Shown: in pieces, positions 16,264-26,567 of the stretch
How the letters are laid out: the number at the start of each line of letters is the position of its first letter
How positions within the stretch are numbered: position 1 is the first letter of the stretch
Assembly (NCBI RefSeq): GCF_029946505.1
Contig: NZ_JARZHG010000012.1
Location: 124,001 to 188,000 of the forward strand
DNA: 64,000 nt
Origin: Polyangium sp. y55x31
GTDB lineage: Bacteria > Myxococcota_A > Polyangia > Polyangiales > Polyangiaceae
Direction of reading: 5' to 3'
Notes under the pieces: model-generated
The model's database searches: none
What the model was told of the DNA's origin: nothing
What the model saw: the letters and a program-made list of their open reading frames with translations, nothing else
Translations under genes and position numbers: made by a program

Positions 16264-18654
16264 ATGCGCCGCTCCTGGTCGGGTCGCCTGGCGGCGCCCT
16301 TCGGCCGCGCCTCCCGGTCGAGCGGCGCTCGGCTCGGGCGAGCCCTCGCCTTCCTCCTCGCCCTGCTCACCATTGCGCTCTGCGCGCTCGTCTCTCCCGT
16401 CGCGCGTGCAGAGGCGCAGCCTCCGCCGTCGCCCGAGGGGCGCGTGCGGGTGAGCTACTGGGAGAAATGGACCGGCATGGAGAAAGAAGCGATGGAGTCC
16501 GTCATCGACGACTTCCATCGCTCGCAAAACCGGGTCTGGGTCGACTATCAATCCGTCTCCCAGTACCAGCACAAGACGCTGATCGCGACGGCGGGCGGCG
16601 ACCCGCCGGACATCGCGGGGCTGCTCGCGGCCGACATCGCCGACTTTGCCGAAAAGAACGCGCTCGTCCCGCTCGACGCGCTCATGCGCGGCACGCACAT
16701 GAGCCGCGAGAGCTTCCTGCCGGTGTACTGGGACATGGGCGTCTATCGAGACCACGTCTGGGCCGTCGTATCCGTGCCAAACGTGGTGAGTTTGTACTGG
16801 AACAAGGACCTCTTCGCGAAAGCGGGGCTCGATCCGGATCGCCCGCCGCGCACCATCGCCGAGCTCGATGCTTTCGCGGAGAAGCTCACGGTCGCCAAGG
16901 GCGGCAGGATCGAGCAACTCGGGTTCATGCCGGCCGACACGAACTGGTGGCCTTATGGCTGGGGCTTCTGGTTCGGCGCGCGCCTCTGGGACGGAGGCGC
17001 GAACATCACGATCGATTCGCCGGAGAACGTCCGGGCATTCTCCTGGTTTCAGAGCTACGGAAGACGCCACGACCCCGGACAGCTCCAGAATTTCACGAGC
17101 TCGTTCGGCAATTTCGCCTCGGCGCAGAACCCGTTTTTGAGCGGCAAGCTCGCCATGGTGCTCCAGGGGATCTGGATGGGGAACTTCATCCAGAAATTCA
17201 GCCCAGACATGCGCTGGGGCGCCGCGGCCTTCCCCTCCGAGAAGGAGGGCGGGCCGCCCGTCGCCATCGCCGACGCGGACATGCTGGTGATCCCGAGCGG
17301 CGCCAAGCACCCGAACGAGGCTTTCGAATTCATCAAATACCTCACGCAGCAAGGTCCCATGGAAAAGCTCTGCCTGGGACAGCGGAAGCTCTCGCCGCTC
17401 CGCAGCGTGAGCGCAGAGTTTTACCGCGATCATAAAAACCCCTTCATCAAGAGCCTGCAGGACCTCGCCGCGAGCCCCGGAGCGACGCCTCAGCCGCGGA
17501 TCAGCGTCTGGAACGAGTACACCCTCGAGATTCGCAATGCCTCGCAGCGCATGTGGCTCGGGGAGGCGACGGCCGAACAGGCGCTCGGCGACGCCAAGCT
17601 GGTCGTCCAGAAATCGTGGGACCGTCATCGCCACAGGCAGGAGGCCGCGCCTTCGCGCTGGCTTTCGCTGCTTCCCTTCCTCTTGATCGGGCTCTTCGGG
17701 GCGGGGATCGTCGGGGCGGCGCGGCGCGAGCAGAAGAGGCTCGCCAAGATGAGCGGCGTCGAGAAGCCGGTGCGCTCGAACGCGTCGCTCGGCAAGGGGC
17801 TCGCGTTTTTTTCGCCCTGGGGCATCGGCCTGCTCGTATTCCTCGCCTATCCGGTGGCGTCGTCGATCGTCTATAGCTTCTGTGATTACTCGGTTCTGTC
17901 GCCGCCGCGGTGGATCGGGCTTCAAAACTTCATCGATCTCTTCCAGGACGAGGTGTTCTGGATCGCGCTGAAGAACACGCTCATTTACGTGGCGATCGCC
18001 CTCCCGCTCGGCCTCACCGTGGCGCTCTTCTTCGCGCTCCTGCTCGATGCCAAGCTGCGCGGCTCGAGCATCTACCGCACGCTCATCTTTTTGCCCACGC
18101 TCGTCCCGGTCGTCGCGGGGGCGACCATCTGGATCTGGATGCTGAACGGCGAGTATGGCGTCATCAATCATTTCTTGCACCGAGCGAGCTTCGGGCTCTT
18201 CCCGAAGACGTCCTGGCTCGCCGAGCGGCGCTTCGCGCTGCCATCGCTCATCCTGGTGAGCACGTGGACCGTGGGACAAACCGTCTTGACGTTGCTCGCC
18301 GCGATGCAGGACGTACCGAGATCGATCTACGAAGCCGCCGACATCGACGGCGCGAGCTTCTGGCAAAAGATCCGCCACGTCACGATCCCCATGATCTCGC
18401 CCGTCATCTACTTCAACGCGATCATGGGCATCATCGGCGCCCTGCAGGTGTTCGCCACGCCCTACATCATGACGGCCGGCGGCCCCGCGCGGGCGACGCT
18501 GTTTTATACGCAGCGCCTGCACGAAAACGCGTTTTACTTCCTCCGCATGGGGTACGCCTGCGCCATGGCGTGGATCCTGTTTCTGGTCGTTCTCGGACTC
18601 ACCGCGCTCGCGCACCGGCTCGGGCATACCCGGGTCCACTACGGAGGGGCGTGA
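16264..18654 (+). CDS. Fused ABC sugar-binding protein and MalF-type permease
   Basis: One 796-residue polypeptide with two transporter parts. After a basic N-region and signal LAFLLALLTIALCALVSPVARA, residues about 60-450 are a family 1 solute-binding protein (VRVSYWEKWTGMEKEAMESV, GDPPDIAGL, SLYWNKDLFAKAGLDPDRPP, FLSGKLAMVLQGIWMGNF). A helix at about 466-485 is followed by basic RREQKRLAK (cytosolic), then six helices of a MalF-type permease with the EAA loop YEAADIDGASFWQKIRHVTIP at about 689-709 that contacts the ATPase. Topology is consistent: binding domain outside, permease in the membrane. Binding protein and permease are normally separate; here no stop or frame break separates them. 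The MalG-type gene follows after 4 bases. Confidence 0.93.
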   Translation: MRRSWSGRLAAPFGRASRSSGARLGRALAFLLALLTIALCALVSPVARAEAQPPPSPEGRVRVSYWEKWTGMEKEAMESVIDDFHRSQNRVWVDYQSVSQYQHKTLIATAGGDPPDIAGLLAADIADFAEKNALVPLDALMRGTHMSRESFLPVYWDMGVYRDHVWAVVSVPNVVSLYWNKDLFAKAGLDPDRPPRTIAELDAFAEKLTVAKGGRIEQLGFMPADTNWWPYGWGFWFGARLWDGGANITIDSPENVRAFSWFQSYGRRHDPGQLQNFTSSFGNFASAQNPFLSGKLAMVLQGIWMGNFIQKFSPDMRWGAAAFPSEKEGGPPVAIADADMLVIPSGAKHPNEAFEFIKYLTQQGPMEKLCLGQRKLSPLRSVSAEFYRDHKNPFIKSLQDLAASPGATPQPRISVWNEYTLEIRNASQRMWLGEATAEQALGDAKLVVQKSWDRHRHRQEAAPSRWLSLLPFLLIGLFGAGIVGAARREQKRLAKMSGVEKPVRSNASLGKGLAFFSPWGIGLLVFLAYPVASSIVYSFCDYSVLSPPRWIGLQNFIDLFQDEVFWIALKNTLIYVAIALPLGLTVALFFALLLDAKLRGSSIYRTLIFLPTLVPVVAGATIWIWMLNGEYGVINHFLHRASFGLFPKTSWLAERRFALPSLILVSTWTVGQTVLTLLAAMQDVPRSIYEAADIDGASFWQKIRHVTIPMISPVIYFNAIMGIIGALQVFATPYIMTAGGPARATLFYTQRLHENAFYFLRMGYACAMAWILFLVVLGLTALAHRLGHTRVHYGGA

Positions 18655-18658
18655 ATTC

Positions 18659-19525
18659 ATGGCCGCCGCAGACTCCCCCTTCAGCAGCACGTTCCGCCAG
18701 AAGCCGTGGTCGAGGGCCGTCGTTCATCTCTTCCTCATCGTCGGCTCGCTCGTCTTCGTCTTCCCCGTCTTGTGGATGCTCTCCACGTCGCTCAAGCCCA
18801 TCGAGCAGACGCTGACCCCCGAGCCCGTGTGGATCCCGCACCCGATCGAGATCGGCAACTACGCATCGACCATCGCGTACATCCCGTTCCTCCGCTACGC
18901 GCTCAACACGGTGTTCGTCTGTGCGCTCGCGACGATCGGGACGACGCTGTCGAGCGCCCTCGTCGCGTTCAGCTTCACGCGATTGGAATGGCCCGGGCGA
19001 AACCTGCTCTTCGGCCTGACGCTGGCGACGATGATGGTGCCGTTCCCGGTCGTGATGGTACCGCTCTATAGCGTCTACCGGACGCTCGGCTGGATTGGCA
19101 CCCTGAAGCCGCTCTGGGTGCCGACCTTTTTCGGCAGCGCCTTCAGCATCTTTCTCCTGCGGCAGTTCTTCATGCGCATTCCGAAGAGCCTGCCGGAGGC
19201 CATGACCCTCGACGGCGCCTCGGAGTTTCGAATCTTCTGGCAGATGTACCTGCCGCTCTCCAAGGCGCCGCTCGTGGTCGTCGCGTTTTTTCAGCTCATG
19301 TACTCGTGGAACGACCTCCTCGGCCCCCTCCTGTTCCTCACCGACCAGAGCACGTTCACGCTGACGCTGGGACTCCAGGCGTACCAGAGCCAGGAAGGCG
19401 GCACCCAGTGGCACTACTTGATGGCCGCGTCGGTCATGACCACGCTGCCGATCGTCGTCCTCTTCTTCATCGTCCAGCGCGCCCTCTTTCAGGGGATGAG
19501 CTCGACGCAGAACTTCGAAGGTTGA
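18659..19525 (+). CDS. MalG-type ABC sugar permease
   Basis: A 288-residue inner-membrane permease of the carbohydrate uptake 1 family. Hydrophobic segments occur near residues 22-42, 85-108, 118-140, 150-172, 205-225 and 255-277. The EAA loop PEAMTLDGASEFRIFWQMYLP (about 178-198) is intact and would dock on the ATPase encoded at 20773. GAGGGG precedes the start, which lies 4 bases after the stop of the fused binding protein/permease, so the two are cotranscribed and form the heterodimeric channel. Confidence 0.93.
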   Translation: MAAADSPFSSTFRQKPWSRAVVHLFLIVGSLVFVFPVLWMLSTSLKPIEQTLTPEPVWIPHPIEIGNYASTIAYIPFLRYALNTVFVCALATIGTTLSSALVAFSFTRLEWPGRNLLFGLTLATMMVPFPVVMVPLYSVYRTLGWIGTLKPLWVPTFFGSAFSIFLLRQFFMRIPKSLPEAMTLDGASEFRIFWQMYLPLSKAPLVVVAFFQLMYSWNDLLGPLLFLTDQSTFTLTLGLQAYQSQEGGTQWHYLMAASVMTTLPIVVLFFIVQRALFQGMSSTQNFEG

Positions 19526-19595
19526 GCGGGCGACGACGTGGTCACACGAGCCTTGCCCCGCAGCATATCCGCCGTGATAGTCTCCACGTCGGATC

Positions 19596-20666
19596 ATGCC
19601 TTCGCGAAAAGTCGAAGTCATCGCGCGACTGCTCAAAGAGCAGATCTTGGCAGGGCGGTACGCGCCCGGCTCGCGGCTGCCGACGTACGACGCGTTGATG
19701 GAGCAGTTCGGCGTCACGCGCCCGACCGTCGTGCGTGTGCTCGATACACTCCGGGAGGAGGGTCTCCTCACGGTCAAGGGCCAGCGCAAGGTCTTCGTGA
19801 CGCAGCGATTCCCGCATCACGACCGCTACGTCTGGGTCACGAGCGAGCAGCCGGGCTCGAACGAGTGGTCGCTTTTCCTGGCGATCACGCACGAGGTCAT
19901 CGAGCGGGGCGAGACGGGAATCTCCGGGCAGGTGAGCGCGCTCGTGGGCGTGGACGGTCGCGCCAACAACCCCGAGTACAAGCAGCTCTGCGAGTTCGAG
20001 GCGCGCGGGTCGGCGGCGGGGCTCTTGCTCGTCAACTCCGCGATGATCTATCTGCTCCCCGTGCTGCAGAAGCCCGGGCTGCCGCGCGTCGCGATCGGGG
20101 CGTCATTGCCTCACGCGAACCTCGTCTCGCTCGATTTTGCGGGTCTCATCGACCGGGCGTCGGCGCGCTTGCTGGAGAAGGGGCGGCGCATCGCCGTGAT
20201 GTCACCTCACGCGCCGAAGCTCGCCGCGGCCGAGAAGTGTCTCGAGGGTTTTGGTCTGCATCCCGACCGCCTGCTCATGGTGCACGCAGCGCCGATTGGG
20301 TGCGAGCGTTTGACCGAGCTGATGTTCGATCGCCGGAGCCGCCCGGATGCGATCTTCGTCATGGACGACAACCTCGTCCCGCCGCTGCTCGCGGGGCTCG
20401 AACGTGCGAAGGTGAAAGCCGGCGAAGACGTCTATGTGCTCGCCCATTGCAACTGGCCGAGGCCGCTCGGCATGGCGGAGGGCGTGGAGCACATTGGCTT
20501 CGACGTCCGGGAGGTCCTCTGCGCGGGGAAGGACCTCATCGACGCGCAGCGCGCGGGGGAGCCGTGTCCCCCGCGTGTCGTTCCCGCTCGTTTTCTGGGC
20601 GAGCTGACGCGCCCTCTCTCCACGGCGGCGGACGCTGCCGTGGACGAGAAAATCGTCCATCCCTGA
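19596..20666 (+). CDS. GntR-type transcription regulator with sugar-binding-like effector domain
   Basis: A 356-residue regulator. The N-terminal 70 residues are a GntR winged helix ([56 protein letters not shown]). The remainder is not a UTRA or FadR domain but a LacI/periplasmic-binding-like fold ([60 protein letters not shown]), as in AraR-type repressors that respond to sugars. It lies within the ABC operon, 70 bases after the MalG-type gene, and is the natural candidate to bind the AAAT-N6-ATTT operators in this locus. Confidence 0.9.
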   Translation: MPSRKVEVIARLLKEQILAGRYAPGSRLPTYDALMEQFGVTRPTVVRVLDTLREEGLLTVKGQRKVFVTQRFPHHDRYVWVTSEQPGSNEWSLFLAITHEVIERGETGISGQVSALVGVDGRANNPEYKQLCEFEARGSAAGLLLVNSAMIYLLPVLQKPGLPRVAIGASLPHANLVSLDFAGLIDRASARLLEKGRRIAVMSPHAPKLAAAEKCLEGFGLHPDRLLMVHAAPIGCERLTELMFDRRSRPDAIFVMDDNLVPPLLAGLERAKVKAGEDVYVLAHCNWPRPLGMAEGVEHIGFDVREVLCAGKDLIDAQRAGEPCPPRVVPARFLGELTRPLSTAADAAVDEKIVHP

Positions 20667-20772
20667 CCAACCTCCTTTGCAGGCGACTTCGTGTCGAAGC
20701 GCGCTCGCGTGGCATCGCGAGGAGCGCATTCGTGCGCCGAGGGACACGACGAGGAGTGGGAGCGAAGCAATC

Positions 20773-21894
<1,122 letters not shown>

Positions 21895-22022
21895 AATCGA
21901 ATCCATCGGCAAAACCATTTCGTGCGCGAACGCGCACGCGCGCACATTTGCGCGGCTTCGCGGGCGGACGCGACGCGCGACCGTTCGACCTCCAAGGGCC
22001 TGCCCTTCGGCCGAGGGTGCTC

Positions 22023-22040
22023 GGTAAACGATGATATTTA
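22023..22040 (+). promoter_or_regulatory. Putative glucan-locus operator, site 2
   Basis: GGTAAACGATGATATTTA fits RGTAAAYRNNNNNATTTR and lies just upstream of the promoter of the GH31 gene. It overlaps an ATGAT-N5-ATCAT inverted repeat (22031-22045), which may extend the recognition site. Confidence 0.65.
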
Positions 22041-22054
22041 ATCATGAACCTGTC

Positions 22055-22083
22055 TTGACGCCCTTCATGTCGAGCAATAAAAC
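22055..22083 (+). promoter_or_regulatory. Sigma-70-like promoter of the GH31 gene
   Basis: TTGACG (22055-22060), a 17-base spacer and TAAAAC (22078-22083). Expected transcription start is near 22090. This position makes the ATG at 22084 impossible as translation start on this transcript and supports the ATG at 22144, which has AGGAG upstream. Confidence 0.55.
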
Positions 22084-22143
22084 ATGAAGACTTCGCTCGA
22101 TCGAGGAGCGGCCTCGAAGCCATCGAGCGAACACAGGAGCACG

Positions 22144-24636
22144 ATGGTGCGAACGACGATCGACTGCACCGACTACGCCCCGCTGGGCGACGTCGACTGG
22201 ATCGAGCAGACAGAGCGCGGCCTCCTCCTCGGCGTCGGCGAGGAGAAGGTGCGGGTCGACGTGCTCTTCCCGGACGTTCTGCGCCTGAAGATCTCACAGG
22301 CGGGTTCTTTCGACGAGAGCCCGACGTTCGCGACGTGCTTCGAAATGCCCGCGCCGCCTCCGTTCGAGGTCCGAGAGACACCCGACGAGATCGTCGTCGC
22401 GACGGCGCGCATCCGTCTCCGCATCTCGAAGCGCCCCTTTGCGATGGACGCGTATCGCGAGGACGGCTCGGTGATCTTCGAGGATGACCGCGATGCGGAA
22501 GGCAAGCCGCGCGGGTATCTCCAGCTCAATGATGCGTTCGTCGTGACGCGGCGCATGGGCCCCGGCGATTCGATGTACGGCCTCGGCGAAAAAACCGGGG
22601 CATTCGATCGGCGTGGCCGAAACTTCGCGCTCTGGAACACGGACATCCTGCATCCGAACGTGCTCCGGCTGAACCACTTGCACGAGGCCGACCACACGCT
22701 CTCGGGCCGGAGCACGGAGTTCGATCCCTACTACACGTCGATCCCGCTCTTTTACCATTGCCGCTCCACGGGCGACACGGCGACGATCGCGGGGTTCTTC
22801 GTCGACAACGGCTACAAGGGAAACTTCGAGTTCACCTCAGACAATCATTACCGTTATGCATTCGCCGGTGGTCAATACACGGAGTACGTGTTTGCCGGTC
22901 CGGATCTACGCGGCGCGCTCCGCGCGTATACGTTCGTCACGGGGCGGATGGCGGCGCCGCCGATGTGGGCGATCGGTCACCATCAATGCCGCTACCACGA
23001 CTACACCGACGAGGAGATCTCCGCCATCGGGAAGCAATACCGAGAGCGCCGCATCCCGTGCGACGTGCTCTGGCTCGACATCGGCTACATGGACGGCTAC
23101 CGCGTCTTCACGTGGCATCCCACCAGATACCCCGACGCGCCACGCTTCATCGACGCGCTGAAAGAGAGCCGATTCCGTGTGGTCACGATCGTGGACCCCG
23201 GCGTGAAGGTCGAGCCGGGCTACCCGGTGTTCGACGAGGGCCGAGCCCGGAACCTGCTTTGCAAGACGGAATCCGGGAACCTTTACATCGGAAAGGTTTG
23301 GCCTGGTCGATCGGCGTTTCCGGACTTCGTCAAGCCCGAGGCTCGCGCCTGGTGGGCCTCGCACATCGCTCGGCACGTCGAAACCGGCATCGCGGGGATC
23401 TGGAACGACATGAACGAGCCCGCGACGGGCGACATCGAGCCGTTCGCGATGCGTTTCGATCGCGACGGGGAGGATCACCCGCACGAGCGGTATCACAATC
23501 AGTATGCGCTCCTGATGGCCAGGGCCACGGCCGAGGGCCTCGCCGAGGCGCGGCCCGACCACCGCACGTTCGTCCTCAGCCGCGCGGGATTTGCAGGCAT
23601 CCAGCGTTATGCGGCGCAGTGGCTCGGCGACAACTGCTCGAACTGGGAGCACCTTCAGATGAGCGTCCCGATGGCGCTCGCGATGGGGATCTCCGGGCAG
23701 CCCTTCATCGGCGCCGACATTCCGGGCTTCGTCTCCACGCCGAGCCCGGAGCTCGCCGCGCGCTGGGTCCAATGCGGAGCGCTCACGCCGTTCTGCCGTT
23801 ATCACAACCACTGGGGCGAGCCCGACCAGTACCCCTGGTCGTTTGGTCCGGAGGTGGAAGAGATATGCCGCGATGCGATCCAGCTTCGTTATCGGTTGCT
23901 GCCGTACCTCTACACCGCGTTTTTCCAGGCAAGCGAGTCGGGTGATCCCATTGCGCGACCGCTCGTCTACGATTTCCAGCAGGACCGCCGCGCACGCGAA
24001 ACGGAGGACGTATACCTGCTCGGGGAAGCGCTGCTGGTCGCCCCCGTCTGCGAGCCGGGCTGCACGGAGCGCCGGGTTTACCTCCCCGAGGGGACCTGGG
24101 TGGATTGGCACACGGACGAGCGTCATACGGGCGGACGGACCATCACGGCGAAGGCGCCGCTCGATCGAATTCCGCTGTTCGCCCGCGGCGGATACATCAT
24201 CCCGACCTACGCATCGGCGCCGGAATCGACCATGGGCCACGCGCCCGAGCTCATCGTGCTTCACGTCTTCCTGCCGGACGAGGACGGCGAGTTTTTCTCG
24301 GAGCTGCACGAAGACGACGGGCTCACCCTGGCCTTCTCACGCGGCGCTTACCATCGGACGGCATTCCGTCTCACGCGGCGCGGCGCGGCGATCTCGATCG
24401 CGGCGGTGGTGACGGGGGGCGGCTTTGCCGAGTTTCGCCGGCATACGCTCCGCCTCGTGCTCCACGGCTTCCGCGGCAGGGAGATCGCGCTCGATGGCAA
24501 GGCGCTGCGCGTCGAGGCCGGCGTCGTGGAATTCGAGAACCGAGCCGAGGATTTCACGGTGGAGCTCACGCTCGACGACGCGCGGAGCGTCGCGGCGAAA
24601 GGCGGAGAGCGGGAGGCTCTCCGCGAGGCGCTCTGA
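22144..24636 (+). CDS. Alpha-glucosidase-like enzyme, glycoside hydrolase family 31
   Basis: An 830-residue GH31 enzyme that would release glucose (or related sugars) from non-reducing ends of alpha-linked oligosaccharides. GIWNDMNEP holds the catalytic nucleophile Asp422 and RYAAQWLGDNCSNWEHL the acid/base Asp496; YGLGEKTGAFDRRGR and HHQCRYHDYTDEE are further family motifs. No signal peptide is visible, so it is probably cytoplasmic and acts on sugars brought in by the upstream importer. Start at 22144 is set by AGGAG 5 bases upstream and by the promoter. It ends 9 bases from the convergent GH87-like gene. Confidence 0.94.
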   Translation: MVRTTIDCTDYAPLGDVDWIEQTERGLLLGVGEEKVRVDVLFPDVLRLKISQAGSFDESPTFATCFEMPAPPPFEVRETPDEIVVATARIRLRISKRPFAMDAYREDGSVIFEDDRDAEGKPRGYLQLNDAFVVTRRMGPGDSMYGLGEKTGAFDRRGRNFALWNTDILHPNVLRLNHLHEADHTLSGRSTEFDPYYTSIPLFYHCRSTGDTATIAGFFVDNGYKGNFEFTSDNHYRYAFAGGQYTEYVFAGPDLRGALRAYTFVTGRMAAPPMWAIGHHQCRYHDYTDEEISAIGKQYRERRIPCDVLWLDIGYMDGYRVFTWHPTRYPDAPRFIDALKESRFRVVTIVDPGVKVEPGYPVFDEGRARNLLCKTESGNLYIGKVWPGRSAFPDFVKPEARAWWASHIARHVETGIAGIWNDMNEPATGDIEPFAMRFDRDGEDHPHERYHNQYALLMARATAEGLAEARPDHRTFVLSRAGFAGIQRYAAQWLGDNCSNWEHLQMSVPMALAMGISGQPFIGADIPGFVSTPSPELAARWVQCGALTPFCRYHNHWGEPDQYPWSFGPEVEEICRDAIQLRYRLLPYLYTAFFQASESGDPIARPLVYDFQQDRRARETEDVYLLGEALLVAPVCEPGCTERRVYLPEGTWVDWHTDERHTGGRTITAKAPLDRIPLFARGGYIIPTYASAPESTMGHAPELIVLHVFLPDEDGEFFSELHEDDGLTLAFSRGAYHRTAFRLTRRGAAISIAAVVTGGGFAEFRRHTLRLVLHGFRGREIALDGKALRVEAGVVEFENRAEDFTVELTLDDARSVAAKGGEREALREAL

Positions 24637-24645
24637 AAGGGAGTG

Positions 24646-26490
24646 CTACCAGCCCGCGTTTCCGGCGCCGGGCAGGATCTTGAACTGGCCCTGTGATTGA
24701 TCGTTGACACCGACCGGGGCCTCTGTCGCCACAACGTAAGCCGCATCCATCGCGCCATTCGAGCCGGGGCTCAAATGGAACGCGGCGGTTCGGGGCTTCT
24801 TGATGTCGACCTTGTTGAACCAGATGCTGTCCATCGACGCCGGGCCCTCGACGTGAATGCCCGAATGGGTCGGCTCGATGATCTCGAGATCGTTCACGGT
24901 CACGTGCTGGAGCACCCCCTGGGCGGCGTGGAGCTTGAAGGCTCCGTGCTCCTCGTTGTACGCAGAGCCGCCGGCGCGGATCAGCGAATTGCGCTCGATC
25001 CGCGTCATTCCGCTGAAGGAATGCGAGTTGAACTGCCGCGCGATCAGGATGCCTGGATATTGCACGACGTCGGCGCACACGTTGTCCTCGACGCTGATGT
25101 CCTCACCGCCGTAGATCCCGAAGCAGTTCGCCATCCACGGCACCTGCACGAGGTTTTTGCGGAAGACGTTCTTGCGGTTGAGCGCCCGGTCGGCGGGTGA
25201 CCACGAGGCGAAGGCGTCGTCGCCCGTGTTCCGCGCATGCGTGTACTCGACGATGGAGTTGCTCGTTCCGCCGTAGAAGTTCACCGCGTCGGCGAACAGG
25301 TTGCGCATGCGGCAATTGCGTACCACGAGCCCGTTCGTGTCCGCGCCCGTCCAGTAGCCGACCTTGGCGTGCTCGATCCAGATGTTCTCGAGCAGCGCGC
25401 CCGAGCTGCCATTTCCGCTGAATGCATTCTCCGGCGAGTCGTCCTTGCGCTGGATCGTGTCGCCGAACACGGAGAAGTCGTGATATTTGCAGTTGTTGCC
25501 CCAGCAGTCGAAGCGCGCGAAATAGCCGGAGATGGTCGTATGCCACATGCCGGCTCCACGGACGGTGATGTTCGACAGGCTGAGCGGCTTGCTGATGCTC
25601 CGGAACTCACCCGGCGGCAGGTAGAGCCCGGGGTGCCCCTCGCCCTGCACACGATCGATGCAATGCTGAATGGCTGTGGAGTCGTCGCTGGCGTCGTTCG
25701 GCGTGGCCCCGCAATCGTCGATCAGAGAAAGATACCCTTGGGGCTTCGGCAGCGGAGGCGCGACCGCCTCCATGTCGACCAGATCGATCACGTATTCGGC
25801 GGCCGCGTCCGACGCGTCCTTCCGGAGCATGACGGTCGCGCCCACCGGGATGTCGGAGAGCAGCGCGCGCGATTCGTCGAAGAAGTGATGAGGTAGGCCG
25901 AGGCCCGGGTCGTTCTGGTCGGGCTGATTGAAATGGTTGTGGTCGCCGTACGTCCAGGAATACCGCGACGTCACGGGCAGCTTGTGACGGAGCTCGTCGT
26001 TCACGTACACGCTGAGCGTCGTCCAGAAATCGCTGCCTCCGTCGGGGATGGAGTACCGAACGACGATCGAGTTCGATGCGCTCTGATTCGTGAAGCGCAC
26101 GTAGTCGCCGACCTTGGAGAGCCGGACGGCCTGCCTGCCCGAGGCTTCCGAGGCGATCTGCGTGAACGCACGGGTCGGTTCGAGCACGACGCCGTTCGTC
26201 TCCATGACCTCGGCCTCGTATTCGACGAACGGCGCCGCCGCGCCGCCCCCCGAGGGTCCCGGCGGCTGGCCTCCCGCGCCGCCCGAGCCCGCGCCCTGGC
26301 CTCCGGCGCCGGCGGAACCGGCATCACCGCCGGCCCCGCCGGCGCCGCCGCCGCTCCCGCCGCTCCCCGTGGTCTCGCCGCTCCCGGCGGGGGGATCCGG
26401 GTCGGCCGAACAAGCGACGTTGGCGAGGAATCCCATGCCCACGGCCGCGATGATTCCAAAGGTCGACGACGAGAACGAGCGTGTTTTCAT
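24646..26490 (-). CDS. Secreted GH87-like (mycodextranase / alpha-1,3-glucanase type) beta-helix lipoprotein
   Basis: A 614-residue exported protein. Signal with lipobox FLANVAC, Gly/Ser/Ala linker to about residue 85, a CBM35/CBM6-like domain to about 230 (YEAEVMETNGVV, VRLSKVGDYVRFTNQ, VDMEAV), then a right-handed beta-helix. HDFSVFGDTIQRKDD, NIWIEHAKVGYW, NLFADAVNFYGGTSNSIV and ARNTGDDAFA strongly recall GH87 enzymes, with Asp401 and the pair Asp424/Asp425 at the same 23/24 spacing as the catalytic Asp candidates of that family (from memory). GH87 enzymes cut alpha-1,3-glucan or nigeran. Likely on the cell surface. It is the last gene of the minus-strand operon, 78 bases after the barrel gene. 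Confidence 0.78.
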   Translation of the reverse strand: MKTRSFSSSTFGIIAAVGMGFLANVACSADPDPPAGSGETTGSGGSGGGAGGAGGDAGSAGAGGQGAGSGGAGGQPPGPSGGGAAAPFVEYEAEVMETNGVVLEPTRAFTQIASEASGRQAVRLSKVGDYVRFTNQSASNSIVVRYSIPDGGSDFWTTLSVYVNDELRHKLPVTSRYSWTYGDHNHFNQPDQNDPGLGLPHHFFDESRALLSDIPVGATVMLRKDASDAAAEYVIDLVDMEAVAPPLPKPQGYLSLIDDCGATPNDASDDSTAIQHCIDRVQGEGHPGLYLPPGEFRSISKPLSLSNITVRGAGMWHTTISGYFARFDCWGNNCKYHDFSVFGDTIQRKDDSPENAFSGNGSSGALLENIWIEHAKVGYWTGADTNGLVVRNCRMRNLFADAVNFYGGTSNSIVEYTHARNTGDDAFASWSPADRALNRKNVFRKNLVQVPWMANCFGIYGGEDISVEDNVCADVVQYPGILIARQFNSHSFSGMTRIERNSLIRAGGSAYNEEHGAFKLHAAQGVLQHVTVNDLEIIEPTHSGIHVEGPASMDSIWFNKVDIKKPRTAAFHLSPGSNGAMDAAYVVATEAPVGVNDQSQGQFKILPGAGNAGW

Positions 26491-26567
26491 GGCACCCCAC
26501 CTTGCAGAAGAAAGACCAATTCGGTGTTTGCTGGAGGAGAGCTCTGCGTTCGTGATCCGTGCGCGGG

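Noticed and set aside
16249-18690. 813-codon minus-strand open frame opposite the fused transporter gene
   Set aside because: Arg/Glu/Asp-rich shadow; the plus strand encodes binding protein and permease with intact motifs.
22084-22143. ATG at 22084 as start of the GH31 gene
   Set aside because: It directly follows the -10 element TAAAAC, so it would not be on the transcript; the ATG at 22144 has AGGAG upstream and fits the family N-terminus.
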